Shown here: piece after piece, positions 8,412 to 16,446 of the stretch
Position numbering within the stretch: position 1 is the stretch's first letter
Layout of the letters: each line of letters opens with the position of its first letter
Assembly (NCBI GenBank): GCA_004359425.1
Contig: PTEU01000006.1
Span: 38,509-100,987 of the forward strand
DNA from: Ideonella sp. MAG2
Lineage (GTDB): Bacteria; Pseudomonadota; Gammaproteobacteria; Burkholderiales; Burkholderiaceae_C
DNA length: 62,479 nucleotides
Reading direction: 5' to 3'
Translations under genes and position numbers: made by a program
Notes under the pieces: model-generated
What the model was told of the DNA's origin: nothing
The model's input: the letters and a program-made list of their open reading frames with translations, nothing else
Databases searched by the model: none

Positions 8412-9419
8412 TCAGCGCTGCGGCAAGGCCCGCAATGTCGAGAGGCTGTGATCCCAGCATTCGGCCATCCGCTCAAACAGGGGGCCAAGCTCGGTGGGTT
8501 TGGTGGACATCACCGCCCGTGCGCCTTTGAGGATCAAGGTTTTGGCCTGCACGCCAATGTCGTGGAATCCTTGCGCCGCAGCCTCGGCCTCAGGGCCCAT
8601 GTCCAACCAACGCAGCCAAGCGCTTGCCAGCTCAAAACCGGCCCCCATCTGACGAGTGCTGGCAAAGGCCCAGACGTGGTAGTGGTCCAAACCCTGGCTG
8701 CGCAACCACGCTAAGTCTTGGTCAAAGCGCTTGCCAAAGCGCCGGATCGGGTTGTCGCTCGGGCAGCGATCGACCAGTGCGCCCAGTTGCTCACGGCCCA
8801 TGGCTTGCAGCTCAGTGGAGGGGCGCACGACACGCCGGTCGCTGCGGATGACTTCTGCAAACAGTGGCAAATAGCTGGGGTCTGGTGCCTGTCCAAGACG
8901 GAAGGTGCGGTCAAAGTCTTCACCCTCTAGCGCGTAGCAGCCCGCATTATGGAAATAGACCAAGCGTTTGGCTGCCACATCAATGTCGGCCAAGACGATG
9001 GTGGTTTTGCTGTGCTGGTTGCGGTAGTCGGTGCCTGCCACGTCGGGCAGCCAAAAGGCGTCAGCCTCGACGCTGATCAGCTTGCCAGCGCTCAAATGCT
9101 CCAGCGCGTGGTCCAGCAAGGGCCGCCACAGCGTCAGCTCTTGGACATCCAGCCCATAGCAGCGCCGCAGCTCATCGTGCGACGGTTTGAAGAAGGTCCA
9201 CTGGTCACCCTCAAAGTCCAGCGGCAGGGTGACACCCAGCATGGCATGAGGGTCCAGCCCCATGGCATGCAGCAGCTCGATCCAGAGATCGGCATAGCAG
9301 TTCTTCTCTGGCCAAGTTGCACCCTCGCCATGCAGAGCATGGCGTTGGTAATGGGCTGGGTCCAGGCCGGGCAGGGCGGTGGCGCGGGTCAGCGCCAGGG
9401 TGTCAAGAGTGCTGCGCAC
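8412..9419 (-). CDS. DUF1839 family protein, candidate aminoacyl-carrier acyltransferase
   Basis: A 335-residue soluble protein of the DUF1839 family, which is found next to amino acid:carrier-protein ligases. The sequence shows Cys41 at the start of a helix (NCYADLWIELL), an AGKLISVEADAFWLPD strand-turn with Asp120, His136 in QHSKTT, and Asn158 in YFHNAG. This Cys-His-Asn order and the surrounding blocks resemble the papain-like N-terminal domain of BtrH, an acyltransferase that moves an ACP-bound aminoacyl group to an amine. The similarity is my reading, not a search result. Last gene of the minus-strand operon, 15 bp after the ligase. Confidence 0.82.
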   Translation of the reverse strand: MRSTLDTLALTRATALPGLDPAHYQRHALHGEGATWPEKNCYADLWIELLHAMGLDPHAMLGVTLPLDFEGDQWTFFKPSHDELRRCYGLDVQELTLWRPLLDHALEHLSAGKLISVEADAFWLPDVAGTDYRNQHSKTTIVLADIDVAAKRLVYFHNAGCYALEGEDFDRTFRLGQAPDPSYLPLFAEVIRSDRRVVRPSTELQAMGREQLGALVDRCPSDNPIRRFGKRFDQDLAWLRSQGLDHYHVWAFASTRQMGAGFELASAWLRWLDMGPEAEAAAQGFHDIGVQAKTLILKGARAVMSTKPTELGPLFERMAECWDHSLSTLRALPQR

Positions 9420-9434
9420 GGATGTGTGAGGCGT

Positions 9435-10355
9435 TCAAGGCCAGAGTTGGGCGCGCACCTCGGTGGGCCACTGGGTCACGTCAAAACCGTGGGTCTTGAT
9501 CAGCGCCAGCGTCACGCGCTCCAGGCCAAAGCCCAGGCAGGCGGTGTGCGCGGTGCTGCCATCGGCCCGCTGAATACCAAACTTGCCGGTGAAGTGCTCT
9601 TGGTGCCAGTTGAATGAGCAAATGGCGGTGGGCTTCTCTTCGGAGATGACCGGCACCATGATCTCGAACTTCAGTTGCTGCTCGCGCTGGCTGGTGGCCA
9701 TCATCTTGCCGGCCTTGCCGAAGAAGGGGTCGTTGGCCACGTCGCTGATCACCGGCAGCTTCAGGCCTTGGAGCAGGCGCAGGCCACGCTCCAGCCAGGC
9801 ATTGCGCCAGGCTTGCACCTCGTCAGGCGCGCCGACGCGGATGTACTCGCGCATGCGGAAGGACTGTAGGCGGGTGGGCTCATCCGAGGGCTCGTGGCGG
9901 TAGCACCAGTTGCGCACCGTCACCAAGCGCCCGCCATCGGGCAACAGGCCGCTGAAGACCGGGTAGACCGGGTAGCAGGCGGCGGGCAGCAGCATGCTTT
10001 CGGTGATCTCCAGCACCTCTTCCCAGCGCTCACCACTGCGGGCCTTGTCGGCCATGGCGCGGGCATCCAGCTCTTTGCCAAAAAAGCTGTGGATGCTGCC
10101 GATGAGCTGGGGGAAGTTGTCCAGATAGCCCATCTTCTCGATCATGGTGCGGGCCACGATGGGTGGGAAGGTCATGGTCTCGGCACCATCACCGGCGGCT
10201 TCGCGCTGTACCAAAGCATCAAAGCGGTCGAGGATGTCCTCGAACACAGCGCCTCGGCCATAGCCGCCCTTGATGGGCGTGGGAATGATCAGGCCATGGG
10301 CCACCAGGCCGTCGTAGAAGGCCTTGGGGTCGTAGCGGTCTTGAGGTGTGGTCAT
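9435..10355 (-). CDS. Amino acid:[carrier protein] ligase (SerRS-like class II)
   Basis: A 306-residue homologue of the catalytic core of atypical seryl-tRNA synthetases, without the tRNA-binding coiled-coil arm. Known relatives activate an amino acid with ATP and load it on the phosphopantetheine of a carrier protein, not on tRNA. Class II motif 2 is seen from Arg148 (VRNWCYRHEP) to Arg167, and motif 3 as GFGLER ending at Arg280. The three predicted zinc ligands are Cys127, Glu170 and Cys273, matching the Cys-Glu-Cys pattern of the family. A true SerRS gene is at 42800, so this is not the cell's only SerRS. The ATG at 10355 is 13 bp after the dehydrogenase stop. Confidence 0.93.
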   Translation of the reverse strand: MTTPQDRYDPKAFYDGLVAHGLIIPTPIKGGYGRGAVFEDILDRFDALVQREAAGDGAETMTFPPIVARTMIEKMGYLDNFPQLIGSIHSFFGKELDARAMADKARSGERWEEVLEITESMLLPAACYPVYPVFSGLLPDGGRLVTVRNWCYRHEPSDEPTRLQSFRMREYIRVGAPDEVQAWRNAWLERGLRLLQGLKLPVISDVANDPFFGKAGKMMATSQREQQLKFEIMVPVISEEKPTAICSFNWHQEHFTGKFGIQRADGSTAHTACLGFGLERVTLALIKTHGFDVTQWPTEVRAQLWP

Positions 10356-10368
10356 GGTGGGTTCGGGT

Positions 10369-11532
10369 TCAGTCGTCTTTGTGGACCAGCAGCAGGGCGG
10401 CGCTCTTGGCCGCAATACGGTCGTTGGAAACCATCAGTGAGCCTGACAGCGCGTCGCGCAGCGGGCGACCCATGGCGTAGGGGCCGTCGTTCTTGTAGCC
10501 TTGAATGCCCACGATTTGCAGCGCCGCAATCACGATCTGAGGTGCGGCCTCTGAGGTGGAGATCTTGAGGTTGTTCATGCGCAGTGCCCAGCTCAGGCTG
10601 CTGTAGGACTCTACCTTGTCGCCTGCCGCCACAAAGCCGTCGTACTCGTCGGCAATGGCCATGATTTGCTGGCGAATGACTTGCAGCCGGGTGTTCAACT
10701 CAGCCAAGGGCAGGGCTTGCGGTGGCACCGTGCCCGGGTTCTTGCGGGCCAAGGTGCGCACGTACTGAGCGGCCTTGCTGTAGGCCCCGGCGGCAATGCC
10801 CATCCACAGGGCCGACCACAAAATGTGAGAGTAGGGCACCATGGACGCGGCCGAGATTTCGGCGTAATCCACAGGCAGGACATGGTCCACAGGGCCTGTG
10901 GCGCTGAATTTGTAGCCTGGGCTACAGGTGCCGCGCATGCCCAAAGTGTCCCAGGTGCTGGTTTGCTCCAGGGTCAAGTCGGCCCTGCTGTTATAGACCA
11001 AGCACTGGTCGTTAGCGGCGGCCTCGGTGGACTTTCGGCAAGTCACGAGGATCACGTCCGCATCGGCGCAGTAAGAGCCGGTGGTGGCATCTTTGTTCAG
11101 TCTGTAGCGGTCGCCGTGCTTCTCGACCGCGCAAATGCTGCTGCGGGTATCACCAAAGGTGCCGACCTCAGAGGTGATGGAGGCGATCAAATGCTGGTGT
11201 TCGCACAACTCGCGCACGCGCTGCAACAGCAGAGCGTTGCCACCCGTGTTGCGCATCAGGCAGGCGACTTGGCTGTAATGCATGGTCAAGACCATGGCCG
11301 CGGAAGCGCAGCCGGGAGCCAGTGCCGAGACGATTTGCGCCAATTGCCGCATGGTGCAGCCCGAGCCACCCAGCTCTCGGGGAACTGGGGCTGACATCAA
11401 GCGAGCGCTGCGCATCGCCTCTACAGCTTCGCGGGGGAAGCGGCCATTCAGGTCTACATCGTTGGCGTGAACCGCAGCGACCTCTTTGGCAATGACAGAG
11501 GTTTGCGCGGAGCATATGTGTTTGTGCCGCAC
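10369..11532 (-). CDS. Acyl-CoA dehydrogenase-family flavoprotein
   Basis: A 387-residue protein with the acyl-CoA dehydrogenase fold: an N-terminal helical part, a middle beta domain (ASITSEVGTFGD, GMRGTCSPG) and a C-terminal helical domain (TSEAAPQIVIAALQIVG, then GYKNDGPYAMGRPLRDA). In the aminoacyl-carrier context the substrate is more likely a carrier-bound aminoacyl thioester than a fatty acyl-CoA, as with dehydrogenases that oxidise prolyl-S-PCP. The GTG at 11532 is the assumed start and lies 18 bp from the divergent hydrolase start, so the two promoters must overlap coding DNA. First gene of the ligase/DUF1839 operon. Confidence 0.88.
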   Translation of the reverse strand: MRHKHICSAQTSVIAKEVAAVHANDVDLNGRFPREAVEAMRSARLMSAPVPRELGGSGCTMRQLAQIVSALAPGCASAAMVLTMHYSQVACLMRNTGGNALLLQRVRELCEHQHLIASITSEVGTFGDTRSSICAVEKHGDRYRLNKDATTGSYCADADVILVTCRKSTEAAANDQCLVYNSRADLTLEQTSTWDTLGMRGTCSPGYKFSATGPVDHVLPVDYAEISAASMVPYSHILWSALWMGIAAGAYSKAAQYVRTLARKNPGTVPPQALPLAELNTRLQVIRQQIMAIADEYDGFVAAGDKVESYSSLSWALRMNNLKISTSEAAPQIVIAALQIVGIQGYKNDGPYAMGRPLRDALSGSLMVSNDRIAAKSAALLLVHKDD

Positions 11533-11550
11533 ATCTCTCTGCTTTTCGTC

Positions 11551-12210
11551 ATGTCTCCAGTGTCCTTAAGTTCCTCAGTCCCAGCGCCACGCTGTTTGGT
11601 CTTGCTGTTGCATGGTCTGACCATGCGCCCAGAGACGCTTGAGCCCTTTGCCAAAGTGCTGGAGCCAGCGGCTGTGGTGCGCTGCCCGGCAGGGCCAGTG
11701 CACTATCCCGATGGCTCGCTGTCGTGGTGGCCGGTCGACTTAGCCAAGCGCGAGGCGGCTTTGGCGGTGGGGCCGGTGGATTTGGCCCAGCGCTCGCCCA
11801 AGGAGCGCGCACGTGCACGGGCTGCCTTGCACGAGGCCGTGCAAGCTGCGCGGGCCGACCACCCCGAACTGCCCCTGGTGCTGGCCGGCTTTTCCCAAGG
11901 GGGAATGTTGGCCGTGGACTACCTTCTCCAGCAAGAGGGTGCCCGTGTGGACGCTCTGGCCCTGATGTCGGCCTCGCGCATTGACATGGACACCTGGGAG
12001 CCATTGCTGGCAAGACTGGCCGGTTTGCCAACCTGGATCACCCATGGCCGGGCCGACCGGGATCTGGCCTTTGCCGCTGGTGAGGGTTTGCGTGACTTGC
12101 TAAAGGCTGCCGGTGCGCTCGTGCAGTGGCAGCCCTTTGACGGCGGGCACGAGTTGTCCATGGTGGTGTGGCGGGGCTTGCGCCGATTTGTCCATGGGCT
12201 CTACCCATGA
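11551..12210 (+). CDS. Alpha/beta hydrolase, carboxylesterase/thioesterase type
   Basis: A 219-residue hydrolase of the phospholipase/carboxylesterase family. The nucleophile Ser115 sits in GFSQGG, with Asp169 in HGRAD and His200 in GGHE completing the triad. First gene of the plus-strand half of the aminoacyl-carrier cluster. A plausible job is release or editing of carrier-bound acyl groups, or ester cleavage on the final product; both are inferences. The ATG at 11551 is preferred over an in-frame upstream start at 11467 that would overlap the divergent dehydrogenase. Confidence 0.88.
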   Translation: MSPVSLSSSVPAPRCLVLLLHGLTMRPETLEPFAKVLEPAAVVRCPAGPVHYPDGSLSWWPVDLAKREAALAVGPVDLAQRSPKERARARAALHEAVQAARADHPELPLVLAGFSQGGMLAVDYLLQQEGARVDALALMSASRIDMDTWEPLLARLAGLPTWITHGRADRDLAFAAGEGLRDLLKAAGALVQWQPFDGGHELSMVVWRGLRRFVHGLYP

Positions 12211-12282
12211 TGTCGTTAGCTCCGGTATCATGCGCCCGCCTCAGGGCCTGTGCCATCCGCCCACAACGCTGACCTCGCCCCG

Positions 12283-12732
12283 ATGATGTCTGCCCTTCAG
12301 ATCGACCCTCAGTGGGTAGCTCAGGCCCTGCCTGGGCAGCGGCTGTGCGCCGGCATCGATACCGTGGCACTCTCGTCATTGCGCGAGTCGCTGAGTGCCT
12401 TTGGTCCGCGCTTTGTGCAGCGGCTCTTCACCGCTCAAGAGCAGGCCGTGGCGGCCGAAAGTACCGATGGGGGTGTCGAGCGCTTGGCCGCTCGGTTTGC
12501 CGCCAAGGAGGCCGTGATCAAGGCATTTGGCTTGTCAGAAGTGGGCGTGGATTGGCGAGACATTGAAGTCTGGCGCACGCCCTCCGGTGCTCCCGAGTTG
12601 CGCCTACATGGCCGGGCTTGGGCCCATGCCCAGGCCTTGGGGGTGCGCAGCATGACGCTGTCCATGAGCCATGACGGCGACCAAGCCTGTGCCCTGGTGG
12701 TTGCCCTCGCCGAAGGCCCGATAAAGCCCTGA
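12283..12732 (+). CDS. 4'-phosphopantetheinyl transferase, AcpS type
   Basis: A 149-residue AcpS-family enzyme that attaches phosphopantetheine from CoA to a carrier-protein serine. The metal-binding motifs are intact: Asp26 in GIDTV and Glu76 in RFAAKEAVIKAFG, with the C-terminal SMSHDGDQA block. It lies 32 bp upstream of a carrier-protein gene, so it very likely activates that protein. This is probably a dedicated copy; the housekeeping acpS is usually elsewhere, near rnc-era-recO-pdxJ. A GTG at 12250 is an alternative start. Confidence 0.92.
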   Translation: MMSALQIDPQWVAQALPGQRLCAGIDTVALSSLRESLSAFGPRFVQRLFTAQEQAVAAESTDGGVERLAARFAAKEAVIKAFGLSEVGVDWRDIEVWRTPSGAPELRLHGRAWAHAQALGVRSMTLSMSHDGDQACALVVALAEGPIKP

Positions 12733-12764
12733 ATCGTATTGTTTGTTGCTTAGGAGTTTTTTTC

Positions 12765-13013
12765 ATGAGTACTTCTGTCGCTGACCGCATCCGCGCTATC
12801 TTGGCCAAACACGGCAAGTTGTCTCAAGACGCGACGGCACTGGCTGCTGATGCCGACCTGTATGCCGCGGGCATGACCTCCCATGCCAGCGTCAATGTGA
12901 TGCTGGCCTTGGAAGGAGAGTTTGATGTCGAGTTCCCAGACCACCTGCTCACCCGGGCGGTGTTCTCTAGCGTGGGCGCCATTCAAGCGGCCATTGACGA
13001 GTTGACTGCTTGA
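12765..13013 (+). CDS. Carrier protein for the amino acid ligase
   Basis: An 82-residue acidic acyl-carrier-type protein. The phosphopantetheine site is Ser39 in GMTSHAS, which differs from the DSL motif of fatty acid ACP and fits the G-x-(T/S)-S pattern of carriers paired with amino acid:CP ligases. Four-helix organisation is suggested by the spacing. A clear ribosome site (TTAGGAG) precedes the ATG. The PPTase just upstream and the ligase in the divergent operon make it the likely acceptor of the activated amino acid. Confidence 0.93.
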   Translation: MSTSVADRIRAILAKHGKLSQDATALAADADLYAAGMTSHASVNVMLALEGEFDVEFPDHLLTRAVFSSVGAIQAAIDELTA

Positions 13014-13026
13014 GCGCGAGCCTGCC

Positions 13027-15552
13027 TTGACGCGCAGCCTGGCCCGTTCCGTCCGCCCGCCGCAGCGCCAGCCTTTGCACGGGGCTTGGGCCATGGCACA
13101 GCACTCCGGTGACGCGCCTCCGCCGGACGGTGTCGCTTGGCTTGAGTTGCCCGGCCCCATGACCGTTGCGGCCGGTTTGCAGTGCCTAGGCCAGTGGCCC
13201 GGGCCGGGCACCGCCCGAGATTTTGACCAAGAGCGGTGGTGGTTTCGCTGCCGCTTCGACCACCCGGTTGCTGATGGGCAAGGGCAGTCTCTCTGCCTGG
13301 GCCTGGATGGCCTCGCAACGCTGGCCACGGTCAGCCTGAATGGTGAGACCGTTCTTCAGAGTCAGAACATGTTTCGGGCGCATGAGCTGCACCTTCAGGG
13401 TGAGAGTCTCCGGCCGGTTGGCAATGAACTGCTGATCCGCTGCGACCCCTTGGCCCCGCTGCTGGCCCAGCGGCGCGGGCGGCCACGTTGGCGCACCCCC
13501 ATGGTCACGCAGCAACAACTCCGCTGGGTACGCACCACCCTGCTGGGGCGCACGCCGGGGTGGTCACCCAATGCACCGGCGATCGGGCCTTGGCGCGGCG
13601 TGTGGTGTGAGGCCATGCAGGCCGACAGCCTCACCCACTTGAGTTGGCAAGCAGAGGTGGTGGAGGGTGAGGGCTGTTTGAGTGTCGCCTTGGCCAGCCA
13701 CGACCCCGCAGCCTTGCAAGGTGCGCAAGTCCGCCTTGCGAGAGGTGAGCAAAGCGCTCAGGCCAGCCTGAGCCTGAGCAACGATGGCCTGTGGCGGGCG
13801 ACGCTGCGCTTGCCGCAACCGGCTTTGTGGTGGCCGCATACCCACGGCCAACCGGCGCTGTATGAGGTGGCGCTGCTGCCTTCCAACTTGGCCTCGCCGC
13901 ATCTGCTGGGGCGGGTCGGTTTTCGAGGTGTGAGCTTGGACACTCAGCGCGCGGGCTTTGGCCTGGTGGTGAATGGCCAGCCAGTCTTTGCGCGTGGTGC
14001 GGTCTGGACCCCACCCAGCGCGCTGACGCTGCATGCGCCTGCTGAAGAATATTTGGATCTGCTGAGGCCCTTGTGTGAGGCGGGGCTCAATATGCTGCGG
14101 GTGGCCGGCCCCATGGTCTACGAATGCCCCGCCTTTTTTGAGGCCTGTGACGAGTTGGGCGTGATGGTCTGGCAGGACCTGATGTTCGCCAATATGGACT
14201 ACCCCGGTGACGACGCCGCGTTTTTGGCGGAGGTGGAGTCCGAGGTGCGCCAACACGCCCAGCAGTGGCAAGGCCACCCGAGCTTGATGGTGGTGTGCGG
14301 TAACTCAGAGATTGAGCAACAGGCCGCCATGTGGGGCGCGCCCCGCGAGTGTTGGGCCCCGGCCTTGTTTCATGAGCACCTGCCCAGGCTCTTGCGCCAG
14401 CTTTTGCCCCACACACCCTATTGGCCGTCCAGCGCCCATGGCGGTGCATTGCCTTTCCAGCCCTCAGTGGGCACCTGTTCGTACTATGGGGTGGGGGCCT
14501 ATAAGCGCCCCTTGGACGACTCCACCCTAAGCCGAGTGCGCTTTGCCACCGAAACCCTGGCCTTTGCCAACATTCCTGGTGACGACACCTTGGCAGCCCT
14601 GCGAGACCAAGCCCAAGGCCAGGTGGCGCGCGTCCACAGCAGCGTCTGGAAACAAGGCGCGCCGCGCGACTTGGGGGCCGGGTGGGACTTTGACGACGTT
14701 CGTGACCACTATGTGGAGATGCTCTATGGCGAGCGTGCCGACCACCTGCGCGCTTATGACCCGGCCCGCCACCTGATGCTGGGCCGCGCCGCCGTGGCCG
14801 AGGTGATGGCCACAGCGTTTGCGCGCTGGCGGGCCGAGGGTTCGGTTTGCCAGGGCGGCTTGGTCTTCACGCTTCGAGACCTGCGGCCCGGTGCTGGCTG
14901 GGGGGTGCTGGACGATGCAGGGCGACCCAAGTCGGCCTTTCACGGTTTGGCATCGGCCTGGCAGCCGCGCTGCCTCTTGCTGACGGATGAGGGCCTCAAC
15001 GGCGTGACGCTTCAGTTGGTCAATGATCCGGCTGAGCCGGTGGAAGGGGTGGTCGAGGTCAAGCTTTTGCGCGAAGGAGCCGTGGTGGTCGCCGAGGGGC
15101 AAGCAGCCGTTTCGGTGGCTGGGCATTCCGTCACCGCGCTGCCAGTGCAGGCCCTGCTAGAGGGTTTCTTGGATGTCAACTGGGCCTACCGCTTTGGCCC
15201 GCCAACCGCCCATGTGTTGTGGGCGACTTGGCGCGATGCCGAGGGGCGCTTGCTGTCCGAGCGCTTGATGTTCTTGCCGGTGCCTGGGCCCTTGCAGCGC
15301 CAGGACCTGGGGCTCACGGCCACGGTCGAGGCTCTGGCCGATGGCCGCCGACGGGTGAGCCTGTGCAGCCAGCGCGCGGCGCGCGGCGTTCACTTTGAGG
15401 CCGAAGGGTGGGTGGCCGACCAAGAGTGGTTTGATCTGCCTCCGCAAACCTCGCGCTCGGTGCTGTTGCGGCCCAGCACGACCAAGCCACGCACGCTGCG
15501 GGGCTTGGTGCAGGCCATCAACGGCCTGACACCCACGGTGATGTGCGCATGA
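13027..15552 (+). CDS. Glycoside hydrolase family 2-type protein (beta-mannosidase-like)
   Basis: An 841-residue cytoplasmic protein with the GH2 layout: N-terminal galactose-binding-like sandwich (about 20-190), immunoglobulin-like domain, TIM barrel (about 300-640) and C-terminal beta domains. The likely acid/base Glu428 is in GNSE and the nucleophile Glu509 in FATE, a spacing normal for GH2 mannosidases, so catalysis is plausible. No signal peptide is seen. It starts with TTG 14 bp after the carrier-protein gene (ATG at 13093 is an alternative) and overlaps the next gene by ATGA. In this cluster it may trim or transfer a sugar on the aminoacylated product. Confidence 0.85.
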   Translation: MTRSLARSVRPPQRQPLHGAWAMAQHSGDAPPPDGVAWLELPGPMTVAAGLQCLGQWPGPGTARDFDQERWWFRCRFDHPVADGQGQSLCLGLDGLATLATVSLNGETVLQSQNMFRAHELHLQGESLRPVGNELLIRCDPLAPLLAQRRGRPRWRTPMVTQQQLRWVRTTLLGRTPGWSPNAPAIGPWRGVWCEAMQADSLTHLSWQAEVVEGEGCLSVALASHDPAALQGAQVRLARGEQSAQASLSLSNDGLWRATLRLPQPALWWPHTHGQPALYEVALLPSNLASPHLLGRVGFRGVSLDTQRAGFGLVVNGQPVFARGAVWTPPSALTLHAPAEEYLDLLRPLCEAGLNMLRVAGPMVYECPAFFEACDELGVMVWQDLMFANMDYPGDDAAFLAEVESEVRQHAQQWQGHPSLMVVCGNSEIEQQAAMWGAPRECWAPALFHEHLPRLLRQLLPHTPYWPSSAHGGALPFQPSVGTCSYYGVGAYKRPLDDSTLSRVRFATETLAFANIPGDDTLAALRDQAQGQVARVHSSVWKQGAPRDLGAGWDFDDVRDHYVEMLYGERADHLRAYDPARHLMLGRAAVAEVMATAFARWRAEGSVCQGGLVFTLRDLRPGAGWGVLDDAGRPKSAFHGLASAWQPRCLLLTDEGLNGVTLQLVNDPAEPVEGVVEVKLLREGAVVVAEGQAAVSVAGHSVTALPVQALLEGFLDVNWAYRFGPPTAHVLWATWRDAEGRLLSERLMFLPVPGPLQRQDLGLTATVEALADGRRRVSLCSQRAARGVHFEAEGWVADQEWFDLPPQTSRSVLLRPSTTKPRTLRGLVQAINGLTPTVMCA

Positions 15553-16446
15553 GCAGGCCCTTGGGCGAGCGCCTGGAAGCGCAAGCTTTCTATCTTGATA
15601 CCCGGGGTGGGGCGGTGCTGTGCTGGTGGCATGCACCGCAGCAGCAGGCTGTTTCTCACCCCGTGTTGATGTGCCCCACATGGGGCGATGAAGAGATTGG
15701 AGCCTACGGCGGCTGGCGGGCCTTGGCACAGAGCTTGGCAGGCCAAGGCGTGCCCGTGTTGCGCTTGGATTTGCCGGGTGAAGGGGACAGCTTGGACCGC
15801 GCGGCGAACCAGGCCTGCTGGTCTGCGTGGTTGGACGCCCTGGAAGATGTGGCCGCCGCAGTTTGCCAGGTCACCGCATCCCGACATCTGCATTTGCTGG
15901 GTTTGCGTTTGGGGGCTTTGTTGGCCGCGCAATTGGCAGACCGCCTGCGGCGGCGCAGTGGCAGTGTTGGCGTGGCCTCGCTGCTGCTCCTGGCCCCGGT
16001 CGCCTCGGGCCGGGCGTTTTTGACTGAAATTGCTGCGGGGGCAAGTGCAACTCAAGGTGATACTGCGGGCGGTGGCGGCTCGTTTCGGCGGGCGAGTGCA
16101 GGCTTTCGCGCGCCAAGTGGCGCGATACCTGCACTGGCCGCTCTCTGAGGACGTGGTGAGCGATGTGAGACAAGTGATCCGAAATGGCATGCCCATAAGC
16201 TTTGTGTTTGCCGAAGGTGACCCTGGGCAGGCCTTGTTGCGCCAACTGGGCGGGCCCGCCTTAAATAAGCTGATTGGCCGCTCCAGCGTGCACTTGGCCA
16301 CGATTGCGCACGCAGATCACACCTTTTCTGCACGCAGTGACCGAGATAGCTTGTATAACTGCTTGAATAGCATCCTCTCGTTGGTGAGTGTTTCACCAGC
16401 TCCCGAGGATCAGAACTTGGCGTCGCCGACGCCCCTGCAGTCATGA
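15549..16446 (+). pseudogene. Alpha/beta hydrolase, core missing and frameshifted
   Basis: The first part (15549 to about 16027) encodes the N-terminal half of an exopolysaccharide-associated alpha/beta hydrolase, with DLPGEGDS and the nucleophile-elbow region LLGLRLGAL. From about 16027 a different frame (+1) carries the C-terminal end, with FVFAEGDPG and an ADHTFS block holding the catalytic His. The central segment normally found between them is absent. The start overlaps the GH2 stop and the end overlaps the next glycosyltransferase, so the gene was once part of the operon. As it stands, no intact hydrolase can be made. Confidence 0.75.

Noticed and set aside
8412..16446. Nonribosomal peptide synthetase cluster
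   Set aside because: There is no adenylation, condensation or thioesterase domain of NRPS type; amino acid activation is by a SerRS-like ligase.
15549..16446. Programmed frameshift in the alpha/beta hydrolase
   Set aside because: No slippery sequence is seen, and the missing central segment cannot be restored by a frame change.
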